Positions 1 through 6,983 of a stretch of 64,000 nt of DNA are shown here, piece after piece (the stretch's first letter is position 1; the number at the start of each line of letters is the position of its first letter). Source of the stretch: an uncultured Lachnospiraceae bacterium. Lineage in GTDB: Bacteria; Bacillota; Clostridia; Lachnospirales; Lachnospiraceae. The notes under the pieces were generated by a model, which had not been told where the DNA came from, searched no databases, and saw nothing but the letters and a program-made list of their open reading frames with translations. Where the stretch lies: the NCBI GenBank assembly GCA_910579615.1, contig CAJTUA010000010.1, positions 83,756 through 147,755 of the forward strand, written 5' to 3'. The position numbers and the translations under genes were made by a program.

Positions 1-538
1 GGATGAGATAGCGGTGGTAGGCTGTGCTTGAGAGGGCATCTGCGATTGTAAAAAGGAATTTTGCAGCCTTTTCCACCGTATCCCGCTCAACGATTTTTAC
101 TTTCATCGCAGCCGCAAGGTACTCTTTTGGGTCTGCCCCAATCTCTGCCGCAACCCTCTTTATTTTTTCCGCATCCGGTGCCTTGGTGAGCACCTGCCCG
201 CCGATAAAGCAGCCCACAAGCCTGCCGTTTGCCATAATCGGCGCGGCGAAATCCATCAGCCCCGCATGGCAGGGATAAACAACGGAATGCCCTACCTCGA
301 GCGCAAGCTCGGTACCCGCTCTGTCACACTTTTCACAGCGCGTGCATCCAAGCATTGTTTTCCTCGTGTATTTCATACAAAAATCAGAAAAGTTGGAGCC
401 TTTCGTGACCGCTATGCCATGCGCATCGGTGACCAGCGCCGCCATGCCAAGCATGTCGGCAAAAGCATCCTGTATTTTTTGCAAAACCGTGATGTCAATT
501 AGATCCTGAAGACGCAACTCGTAATCCATCGTATCCAT
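1..538 (-). CDS. PocR-domain sensor protein, N-terminal part (cut by window edge)
   Basis: Translating the minus strand from ATG 538 gives an open frame to the left edge (about 179 residues), so the C-terminal part is outside the window. The visible protein is a PocR sensory domain: an opening like LQKIQDAFADMLGMAALVTD, then a CMKY..C..C..CD cysteine cluster at about residues 50-65, a YPCHAGLMDFAAPI block, and GCFIGGQVL. In this family the domain binds a small ligand and usually sits ahead of a histidine kinase, GGDEF, chemoreceptor or AraC output. The start is set by GGGGAGG about 7 nt upstream; an in-frame ATG at 529 is an alternative. It is followed upstream by a response regulator on the same strand, which fits a signalling pair, but the output domain cannot be seen. 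Confidence 0.8.
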   Translation of the reverse strand, partial: MDTMDYELRLQDLIDITVLQKIQDAFADMLGMAALVTDAHGIAVTKGSNFSDFCMKYTRKTMLGCTRCEKCDRAGTELALEVGHSVVYPCHAGLMDFAAPIMANGRLVGCFIGGQVLTKAPDAEKIKRVAAEIGADPKEYLAAAMKVKIVERDTVEKAAKFLFTIADALSSTAYHRYLI

Positions 539-591
539 AGATGAACCTCCCCATTGAAAGTCCCGCGTGCCCCTCCCACCCACGTTCTTTA

Positions 592-1497
592 TCAGCCAAT
601 AATTTTTTCAATTGTATCCAACAGCTTTTGCTGGTTGATTGGTTTGAGCAGATAGCTTTGCGGCTTTAAAATAAGCGCTTCCTGAATCTTTTTTGTTTCC
701 GTGACCCCGGTCAGGAAAACAACCGGGATATTCTTTGTCGCATCGGAGGCGCGCAGCTGCTCAAGCACCGCCGGCCCATTGACCACCGGCATCTCATAGT
801 CAAGCAGAATCAGGTCCGTCTTTTTCCTTTCCAGGAATTTTAACGCAATTTTTCCGCTTGCCGCGGTCGCCACATCATATTTTTCATGCAGATATTCCTT
901 GATAAGCTTGAGCATCATGGAATTGTCATCCACAACCAGGACATGCTTGCGCAAGGCAGATTTTGTCCCCACACCACCTCCTGCCTGCGCCGCCTGCGGT
1001 GTTTGTGCCGCCTTACCCCCGGACTCCAATTCCCTTAACAGGCCATCCATGGCCGCACCCTGCGCAAGCAATTCTGCGCCAAGCGCCCCTTCCTCTTCTT
1101 TTGGTTGTTCCTCCACTTTCTTCGGATGCTCCTCCAAAAATTTCCTGATTTTCTCCCCGATCATGGCACCCGCAATCGGGCGGTACAGCGTCATATCCGC
1201 AACATGGACCGCAATCTTTTCAAATTCATCGCACTCCTCTTTTGCCCCAATCAGGATGACCGGGACATACTTCTCGGTCAGACGGTATTTCGCATTCGCA
1301 ATCTGGTTGATTGTATCGCGCGTTTCGTTGAAGATACAGCATACGAAAACATCCGGTTCAAAATAATTCAGATGCCTGACAATATCGTCGTGGCGTATGG
1401 AGGTGGTCATAATCTCAAAATCATTGTTCATCTGTGCAAAGAGATCATCAATGATAGGACTGTTTTTTCCTGTTACCAAAACTTTGTATTTCATCAT
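592..1497 (-). CDS. Response regulator with two receiver-like domains
   Basis: About 301 aa. The C-terminal domain (about residues 185-301) is a canonical CheY-like receiver: the acidic pair in VLVVDDN, the phosphoacceptor Asp in ILLDYEMP, Thr in VFLTG and Lys in LLKP are all present. The N-terminal 120 residues (KVLVTGKNSPIIDDLF...) have the layout of a degenerate receiver without the acceptor Asp. An acidic, Ala/Gly/Gln-rich linker of about 60 residues joins the two. There is no DNA-binding or enzymatic output, so it probably acts by protein contact. The ATG-ATG at 1497/1494 follows CAGGGGG. A longer frame to 1584 would begin inside lysA and lacks a ribosome site. It lies 52 nt downstream of lysA on the same strand. 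Confidence 0.85.
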   Translation of the reverse strand: MMKYKVLVTGKNSPIIDDLFAQMNNDFEIMTTSIRHDDIVRHLNYFEPDVFVCCIFNETRDTINQIANAKYRLTEKYVPVILIGAKEECDEFEKIAVHVADMTLYRPIAGAMIGEKIRKFLEEHPKKVEEQPKEEEGALGAELLAQGAAMDGLLRELESGGKAAQTPQAAQAGGGVGTKSALRKHVLVVDDNSMMLKLIKEYLHEKYDVATAASGKIALKFLERKKTDLILLDYEMPVVNGPAVLEQLRASDATKNIPVVFLTGVTETKKIQEALILKPQSYLLKPINQQKLLDTIEKIIG

Positions 1498-1549
1498 TAA
1501 ATCCCCCTGTTTTTGTAAAAATTGATTTTTTTGATACTGGAACGAAATT

Positions 1550-2809
1550 TTATTGAAAAAATCCGGAGAAATCAAAGGTCGCAAAATAATCCTGCGGTGT
1601 CTCCGCGCGGCGGATTTGCTTTACCGTGCCATCCCCGCATAACAGAAGCTCCGCCGACCTTAATTTCCCGTTGTAATTGTAGCCCATTGAAAAACCGTGC
1701 GCCCCGGTGTCGTGGAGCACGAGATAATCTCCCCTCTCGATTTCCGGAAGCATACGGTCCACTGCAAATTTATCGTTGTTCTCGCACAGCGCGCCCACCA
1801 CATCGTATTTGTGGTCGCACGGGGCGTTCTCCTTGCCGAGCACCGTGATATGGTGGTACGCACCATACATCGCCGGGCGCATCAGGTTCGCCGCGCAGGC
1901 ATCCACGCCGACATATTCCTTGTAGGTGTGCTTTTCATGGATGGCGCGCGTAACAAGATGCCCATACGGCGCAAGCATAAAACGCCCAAGCTCCGTAAAA
2001 ATCGCGACATCCCCCATGCCCGCAGGCACTAAGATTTCCTCGTATGCCTTGCGCACGCCCTCGCCGATGAGCGCGATGTCATTTTCCTCCTGCTCCGGCC
2101 GGTACGGGATGCCAACCCCCCCGGAAAGGTTGATAAAGGCAATATGCGCGCCCGTCTTTTCCTTTAACTCCACTGCCAGCGCAAAAAGTGTTCTCGCGAG
2201 CGCCGGGTAGTAATCGTTTGTCACAGTGTTGCTGACAAGGAAGGAATGGATGCCGAATTCCTTCACGCCGAGCGCCATTAAACGGCGGTACGCATCAATC
2301 ATCTGCTCCTTTGTCATCCCATATTTCGCGTCGCCCGGATTGTCCATGATGCCGTTGCTGACCTCATACACGCCGCCCGGATTGTAGCGGCAGAACACGG
2401 TCTGTGGTATCCCGCATTCTTTTTCCAGGAAATCAATCATCGTGTAATCGTCGAGGTTAATGTAGGCACCAAGCTGCACCGCTTTTGTAAACTCGCCCTC
2501 CGGCGTATCGTTCGAGGAAAACATAATGTTCTCCCCGGTAATGCCGACCGCCTCCGACATCATCAGCTCCGTCATCGATGAGCAGTCCGTGCCGCACCCT
2601 TCTTCTTTTAAAATCTGCAAAATATACGGGTTCGGTGTCGCCTTCACCGCAAAATATTCCTTGAAGCCTTTGTTCCACGCAAACGCCGCCTTAAGCCTCT
2701 TCGCATTCGCACGGATTGCCTTTTCGTCATAAATGTGGAATGGTGTCGGGTAGGTCTTTACAATTTCCTCCACCTGCTCTTTTGTTACAAATGGTATTTT
2801 TTCACTCAT
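1550..2809 (-). CDS. lysA: Diaminopimelate decarboxylase
   Basis: 419 aa, normal for the family. It converts meso-diaminopimelate to L-lysine and CO2, the last step of lysine synthesis, in the cytoplasm. It is a fold-type III PLP enzyme: the PLP lysine is in YFAVKATPNP (about residue 54), the glycine-rich phosphate-binding loop is NLSGGVGIPY (about residue 230), ELGRF follows, and CENND with HDTGAHGFSMGYNYNG form the active site near the C-terminus. ATG 2809 lies inside the end of the preceding transferase gene (8-nt overlap), with AAGGGAAG as ribosome site, so translation is probably coupled. Placing lysA at the end of a wall-polymer operon may link lysine/DAP supply to envelope synthesis; that link is inference. 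A carboxynorspermidine decarboxylase paralogue is less likely given the motifs. Confidence 0.9.
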   Translation of the reverse strand: MSEKIPFVTKEQVEEIVKTYPTPFHIYDEKAIRANAKRLKAAFAWNKGFKEYFAVKATPNPYILQILKEEGCGTDCSSMTELMMSEAVGITGENIMFSSNDTPEGEFTKAVQLGAYINLDDYTMIDFLEKECGIPQTVFCRYNPGGVYEVSNGIMDNPGDAKYGMTKEQMIDAYRRLMALGVKEFGIHSFLVSNTVTNDYYPALARTLFALAVELKEKTGAHIAFINLSGGVGIPYRPEQEENDIALIGEGVRKAYEEILVPAGMGDVAIFTELGRFMLAPYGHLVTRAIHEKHTYKEYVGVDACAANLMRPAMYGAYHHITVLGKENAPCDHKYDVVGALCENNDKFAVDRMLPEIERGDYLVLHDTGAHGFSMGYNYNGKLRSAELLLCGDGTVKQIRRAETPQDYFATFDFSGFFQ

Positions 2810-4082
2810 TTTCCATCTTCCCTTCCTTGTGTTTTTTTATAATCCCCAGTACCTTTTCCGACGCGTGCCCATCGTCATACGGATTGTATTTTTCGGCAAA
2901 CCGCGCATAGCGCTGCGCGGTTTCCGGTGTCATGCCCGCCTTCACCGCCGCAATCAGTGCCTCGGTCGTCGTGACAACCGCCCCCGGTGCCTCCGCCTCG
3001 AAGTCAAAATAAAAGCCCCGCAGCGCATCCCGGTAATTTTCAAGGTCATACGCAAAAAAATACATCGGGCGCTTTAACAGGCTGTAATCAAACATGGCGG
3101 AGGAATAATCCGTAATCAGCATATCCGAAAGCAGGTACAGCTCCGCAATGTCCACATCCTCCCCCATGGTGCGGACAAAATCCGGCTCCTCGTTCCATGT
3201 ATCCTTCTCCCGCACCATATAGTGGTATTTTACCACAAGCACATACTCCTTTGCAAATGCCTGATGCATTTTTCTAAAATCAAGCGCAGTTGTGAATTTG
3301 TAATCCTTCTCATTGTAAAAAGCATCGTCGCGCCAGGTCGGGGCGTATAGGATAACCTTTTTTTCCGGCGGGATGCCAAGCCTGGTGCGCAGGGATGCCA
3401 ACGCAGTCTGGTCTGTGAAATGTGGTTGTTTGGATTGCGCCGGGTGCGCAGAACTGCTATTTAAAGCCTGCTGTTCATTCTCCATATTTTTCCATTTAAC
3501 CAGCCGGTCGTTCCTCGGATACCCAACCGCAAGCACCTTTCCATGAAACCCGAATGCCCGGCGGAATACTTCTGTTGAAAACGGATTTTGCGAAATCAGA
3601 TAATCCCATGTCGCCGCATTTTCCCGGAATGTCTCCTTGTACTCCGCAAGGGTCTCCTTCCCCGCCATATGCAGCTGCGTCAAATCAAGCCCCAGTTTTT
3701 TCAGCGGCGTCCCGTGCCATGTCTGGATATAGACGGTATCCCTTCTCTTGACCATGTAATTCTGGAATCTTGTGTCCGAAACCCACACCCCGGCACACGC
3801 CATCACGGCATAGTAGCGAAGGCGCGCATTTTTTAGCGGGCGGACCCCCTTTGGCAGCTTTCCCACAAAACGTTCCGGCTCATCCAAAATATAGTAACAG
3901 CGAAATTCCTGCATCATGCCAAGCTCTGCCATTTTCTCACAGACCGCGCGCGGATTGCCCGTATAACTGCGCCCAAGGCTGCTCATGAAGACAACGGTGC
4001 GCCTGCTCACCGGGAGTACATGCGCAAGGAAGTGGTAACAGGCGAGCACAAGCCCCTTTACCGCGCGTTTTGCCACACTCAC
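2802..4082 (-). CDS. CDP-glycerol glycerophosphotransferase family protein (TagB/TagF-like)
   Basis: 426 aa. The family moves glycerol phosphate (or a related polyol phosphate) from a CDP donor onto a lipid-linked wall-polymer intermediate at the inner membrane face. The hallmarks are present: QTWHGTPLKKLG at about residue 120, GYPRNDRL, ILYAPTWRDD, and MLITDYSSAMFDYSLLKRP near residue 335. The hydrophobic N-terminus (VLACYHFLAHVLPV) suits membrane association. A charged insert around residues 200-230 (Q/N/S-rich) separates the two halves. The start is GTG 4082, whose first bases overlap the tagD stop, so translation should be coupled. TagD makes the CDP-glycerol it would use. Whether it is a primase (TagB) or a polymerase (TagF) cannot be told from sequence. 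Confidence 0.85.
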   Translation of the reverse strand: MSVAKRAVKGLVLACYHFLAHVLPVSRRTVVFMSSLGRSYTGNPRAVCEKMAELGMMQEFRCYYILDEPERFVGKLPKGVRPLKNARLRYYAVMACAGVWVSDTRFQNYMVKRRDTVYIQTWHGTPLKKLGLDLTQLHMAGKETLAEYKETFRENAATWDYLISQNPFSTEVFRRAFGFHGKVLAVGYPRNDRLVKWKNMENEQQALNSSSAHPAQSKQPHFTDQTALASLRTRLGIPPEKKVILYAPTWRDDAFYNEKDYKFTTALDFRKMHQAFAKEYVLVVKYHYMVREKDTWNEEPDFVRTMGEDVDIAELYLLSDMLITDYSSAMFDYSLLKRPMYFFAYDLENYRDALRGFYFDFEAEAPGAVVTTTEALIAAVKAGMTPETAQRYARFAEKYNPYDDGHASEKVLGIIKKHKEGKMENE

Positions 4083-4504
4083 GTTCCCTCTCCTGCTTCC
4101 TGTTTTTTCGCCATATCTTTTTCGTGCAGGTCACTCTTGATTTTTGTCGTGGAAATGCCCTGTGTGCGCGGCAGGTATATGACCTCGCAATAATCCTTAA
4201 GGAAATCGAACTTTCCTTTCCAGTCATCTCCCATCACAAAAACATCCACTTTGTTCTTAACCACATCATCAATTTTTTGTTCCCAGTTGTATTCCGGAAG
4301 CACCTCATCCACGTAGCGGATTGCCTCAAGAATCAATTTACGGTCCTCGTAGCTGTAGTATGCTTTTTTGTTTTTGATGGCATTGAATTCATCCGTTGAA
4401 AGCACGACAATGAGATAATCCCCAAGTTCCTTTGCACGGCGCAGGATGTTGATGTGCCCTGCGTGCAGCAAATCGAAGGTTCCGTATGTAATTACCTTCT
4501 TCAT
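4079..4504 (-). CDS. tagD: Glycerol-3-phosphate cytidylyltransferase
   Basis: 141 aa, close to the usual 130 or so. It makes CDP-glycerol from CTP and sn-glycerol-3-phosphate for teichoic-acid-type polymers. The nucleotidyltransferase signatures are clear: YGTFDLLHAGHINIL (HxGH at about residue 15), YEDRKLILEAIRYVDEV, VMGDDWKGKFD and RTQGISTTKI. The C-terminal tail is charged. The start follows ATAGGAGGC. The upstream leader carries two tandem copies of the hairpin repeat, so the gene may be translated separately from the glycosyltransferase gene before it. Its stop overlaps the GTG of the CDP-glycerol transferase gene. An ethanolamine- or FAD-type cytidylyltransferase is possible, but the gene context favours glycerol-3-phosphate. 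Confidence 0.9.
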   Translation of the reverse strand: MKKVITYGTFDLLHAGHINILRRAKELGDYLIVVLSTDEFNAIKNKKAYYSYEDRKLILEAIRYVDEVLPEYNWEQKIDDVVKNKVDVFVMGDDWKGKFDFLKDYCEVIYLPRTQGISTTKIKSDLHEKDMAKKQEAGEGT

Positions 4505-4526
4505 AAAATAATTGCCTCCTATTTAT

Positions 4527-4735
4527 AGTTCCGCATATGCCCTTCTCAGACCCAATGACCAACAGAGGGATTTTTTTCCGTTTCACTCCAAAAAATCCCT
4601 CTAGGGTCTGTTCCGGGCATTTGCTGTTTTGAGTTCCGCATATGCCCTTCTCAGACCCATAATCGGCAGAGAGATTTTTTCCGTTTCACTCCAAAAATTC
4701 CTCTGGGGTCTGTTCCGGGCATTTGCTGTTTTTTA
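4527..4735 (-). repeat. Hairpin leader repeat, two tandem copies before tagD
   Basis: Two units of about 104 nt (4527-4630 and 4632-4735). Read on the minus strand, each has an outer stem (GCAAATGCCC with GGGCATATGC, one mismatch), a middle stem (CAGACCC with GGGTCTG), an inner stem (AGAGGGATTTTTT with AAAAAATCCCTCT in the tagD-proximal unit; AGAGGAATTTTT with AAAAAATCTCTCT in the other) and the apical sequence GGAGTGAAACGGA. The 3' end reads GCGGAACTATAAAT and runs into the AGGAGG of tagD. The 5' end overlaps the stop codon of the glycosyltransferase gene. Confidence 0.9.
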
Positions 4736-5704
4736 GTTCCGCCCCTGCCCTTCCTTTTCTTCGTTGGTTTCCACGTCGGATGCTACATAAATCGGGCGGT
4801 TTTTCACTTCAAGATAAGTTTTCCCCAGATACTGCCCCAGTATACCCATGCAAAACAATTGTATTCCACTGACACCCAAAATCATGCAGGCGAGCGATGG
4901 CCAGCCTCCAATCGGGTCGCCCCATATCAGTGTCTTAATCACGATATAGAGGATGGCAAAAAACGCACAGATACAAAAGAGCACCCCAATCAGCGAGACA
5001 AGGGCAAGCGGTGCTGTTGAGTAACCGATGATTCCCTCCAGGGAATATTTGAGCAACTTCCACATCGACCATTTCGTCTGCCCTGCCGCGCGCTCCACAT
5101 TTTCATATGGAATCCACTTCGTCCGAAAACCGACCCAACTAAAAATCCCTTTCGTAAAACGGTTTCGCTCGCTCATCTGCAGCACCGCATTCACCATTGC
5201 ACGGCTCATCAGCCGGTAATCGACCTCACCCTCCACGACCTCAATCTGGCTGAGCTTTGCAAGCACACGGTAAAAGCTGCGGGATACGAAGGAGCGTATT
5301 TTGGGTTCCCCCGTGCGCGAAACCCTCTGCGCCGCCGCACTGTCATAGCCTTCCCGCGTCACCGCCTCAAACATCTCCACCAAAAGCGCGGGCGGATGCT
5401 GCAAATCGGCATCAATCACCGCCACAAAATCCCCTGTGGCGTGCTCAAGCCCTGCATACATCGCCGCCTCCTTGCCGAAATTGCGCGAGAACGAAACAAA
5501 ACAGACCCTCGAATCCTTCTCCCGGAGTTCCCTCATCTTCTCCAAAGTATGGTCCGACGAGCCATCATTCACAAACAAAATCTCGAATTCCGCCTGCGCC
5601 TCCATCTGTTTTGCAACGCGGCACATTTCCTCATAGAACAGCCCGATGACATCTTCCTCGTTATAGCACGGTACAACCGCCGTAATTTTTTTCTTTTTCT
5701 CCAC
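4733..5704 (-). CDS. GtrB/DPM1-like family 2 glycosyltransferase with C-terminal membrane segments
   Basis: 323 aa. The N-terminal GT-A domain (about residues 8-230) has AVVPCYNEEDVI, FVNDGSSDHT, SRNFGKEAAMYAG and the metal-binding VIDADLQHPP. Two strongly hydrophobic helices follow (about 235-265 and 275-300), ending GILGQYLGKTYLEVKNRPIY. This is the layout of bactoprenol glucosyltransferases (GtrB, YkoT, CsbB), which charge undecaprenyl phosphate with a sugar for transfer outside the membrane. Within this cluster it probably supplies a lipid-linked sugar to decorate a surface polymer. No GtrA flippase is visible nearby. The start is GTG 5704 after GGAGGTGC. Its stop TAA lies in the left end of the hairpin repeat. 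Confidence 0.87.
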   Translation of the reverse strand: MEKKKKITAVVPCYNEEDVIGLFYEEMCRVAKQMEAQAEFEILFVNDGSSDHTLEKMRELREKDSRVCFVSFSRNFGKEAAMYAGLEHATGDFVAVIDADLQHPPALLVEMFEAVTREGYDSAAAQRVSRTGEPKIRSFVSRSFYRVLAKLSQIEVVEGEVDYRLMSRAMVNAVLQMSERNRFTKGIFSWVGFRTKWIPYENVERAAGQTKWSMWKLLKYSLEGIIGYSTAPLALVSLIGVLFCICAFFAILYIVIKTLIWGDPIGGWPSLACMILGVSGIQLFCMGILGQYLGKTYLEVKNRPIYVASDVETNEEKEGQGRN

Positions 5705-5717
5705 CGCTGCACCTCCG

Positions 5718-6842
5718 TCAGCTTTCTATCCCAAAATCCGTTTCCAATCCAAGCGCCTCCGCAAGGAAATCCATCGACGCAGCGCGCAGCTTTTTTATCT
5801 TTGCTTTCAATTCCTGCGGATTTTCAATCTCAAACTGCCTCATATCCTTAAAATCGCGCGCTTCATACAAAATATGGCTCTCAAGCCCAAGTGCCTTAAG
5901 CAAGTCCGTTGTCCGGCTCCCGGTCTGCGAATGCAGCATTGAAACAAACGGACGTCCGTAAATAATCGAAAACACCGTGCCGTGGAAGGAATTTGTAAGC
6001 ACATATTCCGCCCGCTCCACTTCCCCGAGGAATTCCCCCGGCGTATGCGTATAGAACGGCTCTAACTCATTACGGAAAATTTTGCCCGGCTTTCGCTGGA
6101 TGACCGGAAGCCCTGTCACAACCGAAAGACTGTCCGCGAGCTGGACAAGCTTTCGGTTCGTTTCCATCATATAAACAAGGATGTAGCGCTCTGCCCGCTT
6201 TGATTCCACCTTGATTTCCTCATATTCCTCCCTCTCAAGCAAAAGTGTCGGGTCAAGGACAACTGCAGGCTGTTTGCCAACGGCCTCATACACCGCCCCC
6301 ACTGCGGACTGCTCCCGCACGGAAATCGCGTCAAAATGTTTTAAGGCATTTGCGTATGCCTCCCGGTATTGTGCCGGGAAGCGTTCCCTCCCGATGCTTG
6401 CAGCGTAGGAGATGCGCCTGCTGCCTTTTTCCGCAAACTCCAACAGATAAACCGGATTATACCCGTCCGTGTGGTCCGGGTTCCAGACCTGGTCACTTCC
6501 GGTAATATAGCAGTCCAGTCCTGGCGGATTTGCGGTGAGTTCCTCAAAGGTCGTGTAATCCCCCACATACGCAAAATGCTCCTTCAAAAACCTCTGATAC
6601 TTCGCATATTTTGTTTTCAATTTCCTGCGGCGGCACCTCACTGCCTTTTTCTTCAGGTACTGCATTCGCTTCGCCGCGGTATCCAGACGCGGTACAACAT
6701 AAAGCCTGTCAATGACCCACGGATGGTAATTGACGATACAGGGCTGCGCCCCAAGCTTTTGCAGCGCCTTTTGCAGCGCCCACGCCTGCAGCGTCGCACC
6801 GTAATTATGCGCACTGTGAAATGTAACGACTCCTGTTTTCAT
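5718..6842 (-). CDS. Polysaccharide pyruvyl transferase family protein
   Basis: About 374 aa. It matches the PF04230 family by the opening TFHSAHNYGATLQAWALQKAL, then DCYITGSDQVWNP, RISYAASIGRE, ISVREQSAV, DPTLLLEREEYE and NSFHGTVFSIIYGRPF. Family members add a pyruvyl ketal to surface polysaccharide sugars (CsaB, EpsO/WcaK type). The chosen start is ATG 6842 (MKTGVVTFHSAHNYG), with AGGAGGA just upstream. A longer frame to 6914 would translate the hairpin leader repeat and is rejected. It lies between the GtrB-like gene (14 nt downstream) and the 990-aa transferase. The acceptor is unknown. Confidence 0.85.
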   Translation of the reverse strand: MKTGVVTFHSAHNYGATLQAWALQKALQKLGAQPCIVNYHPWVIDRLYVVPRLDTAAKRMQYLKKKAVRCRRRKLKTKYAKYQRFLKEHFAYVGDYTTFEELTANPPGLDCYITGSDQVWNPDHTDGYNPVYLLEFAEKGSRRISYAASIGRERFPAQYREAYANALKHFDAISVREQSAVGAVYEAVGKQPAVVLDPTLLLEREEYEEIKVESKRAERYILVYMMETNRKLVQLADSLSVVTGLPVIQRKPGKIFRNELEPFYTHTPGEFLGEVERAEYVLTNSFHGTVFSIIYGRPFVSMLHSQTGSRTTDLLKALGLESHILYEARDFKDMRQFEIENPQELKAKIKKLRAASMDFLAEALGLETDFGIES

Positions 6843-6858
6843 CCTTCCTCCTATTACG

Positions 6859-6983
6859 AGTTCCGCATACGCCCTCCCCGACCCCAAAAGCGGCAGAGCA
6901 ATTTCTGCTCGCACAGCTCACATAAATTCCTCTGGGGGGGCTGTCCGGGCATATGCTGTTACGAGTTCCGCATCTGCTGTTAT
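6859..6983 (-). repeat. Hairpin leader repeat before the pyruvyl transferase gene
   Basis: One full unit (6859-6960) plus a remnant (6961-6983). The outer stem is GCATATGCCC with GGGCGTATGC: one G-U pair replaces an A-U pair seen in other copies. The inner stem is built from CAGAG with CTCTG. The 3' end GCGGAACTCGTAAT runs into AGGAGG. On the left, TAACAGC begins at the stop codon of the 990-aa gene. The remnant carries the junction GATGCGGAACTCGTAACAGC, as expected when a copy is lost from a tandem array. Confidence 0.85.

Noticed and set aside
899..1366. Plus-strand frame of 155 aa opposite the response regulator
   Set aside because: Shadow of the receiver-domain gene; low-complexity Pro/Ala/Ser composition.
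6843..6914. N-terminal extension of the pyruvyl transferase; likewise for the chemoreceptor (16557-16661) and ParC (12420-12464)
   Set aside because: All are hairpin repeat translated in frame. In each case a good AGGAGG-like site precedes the internal start.
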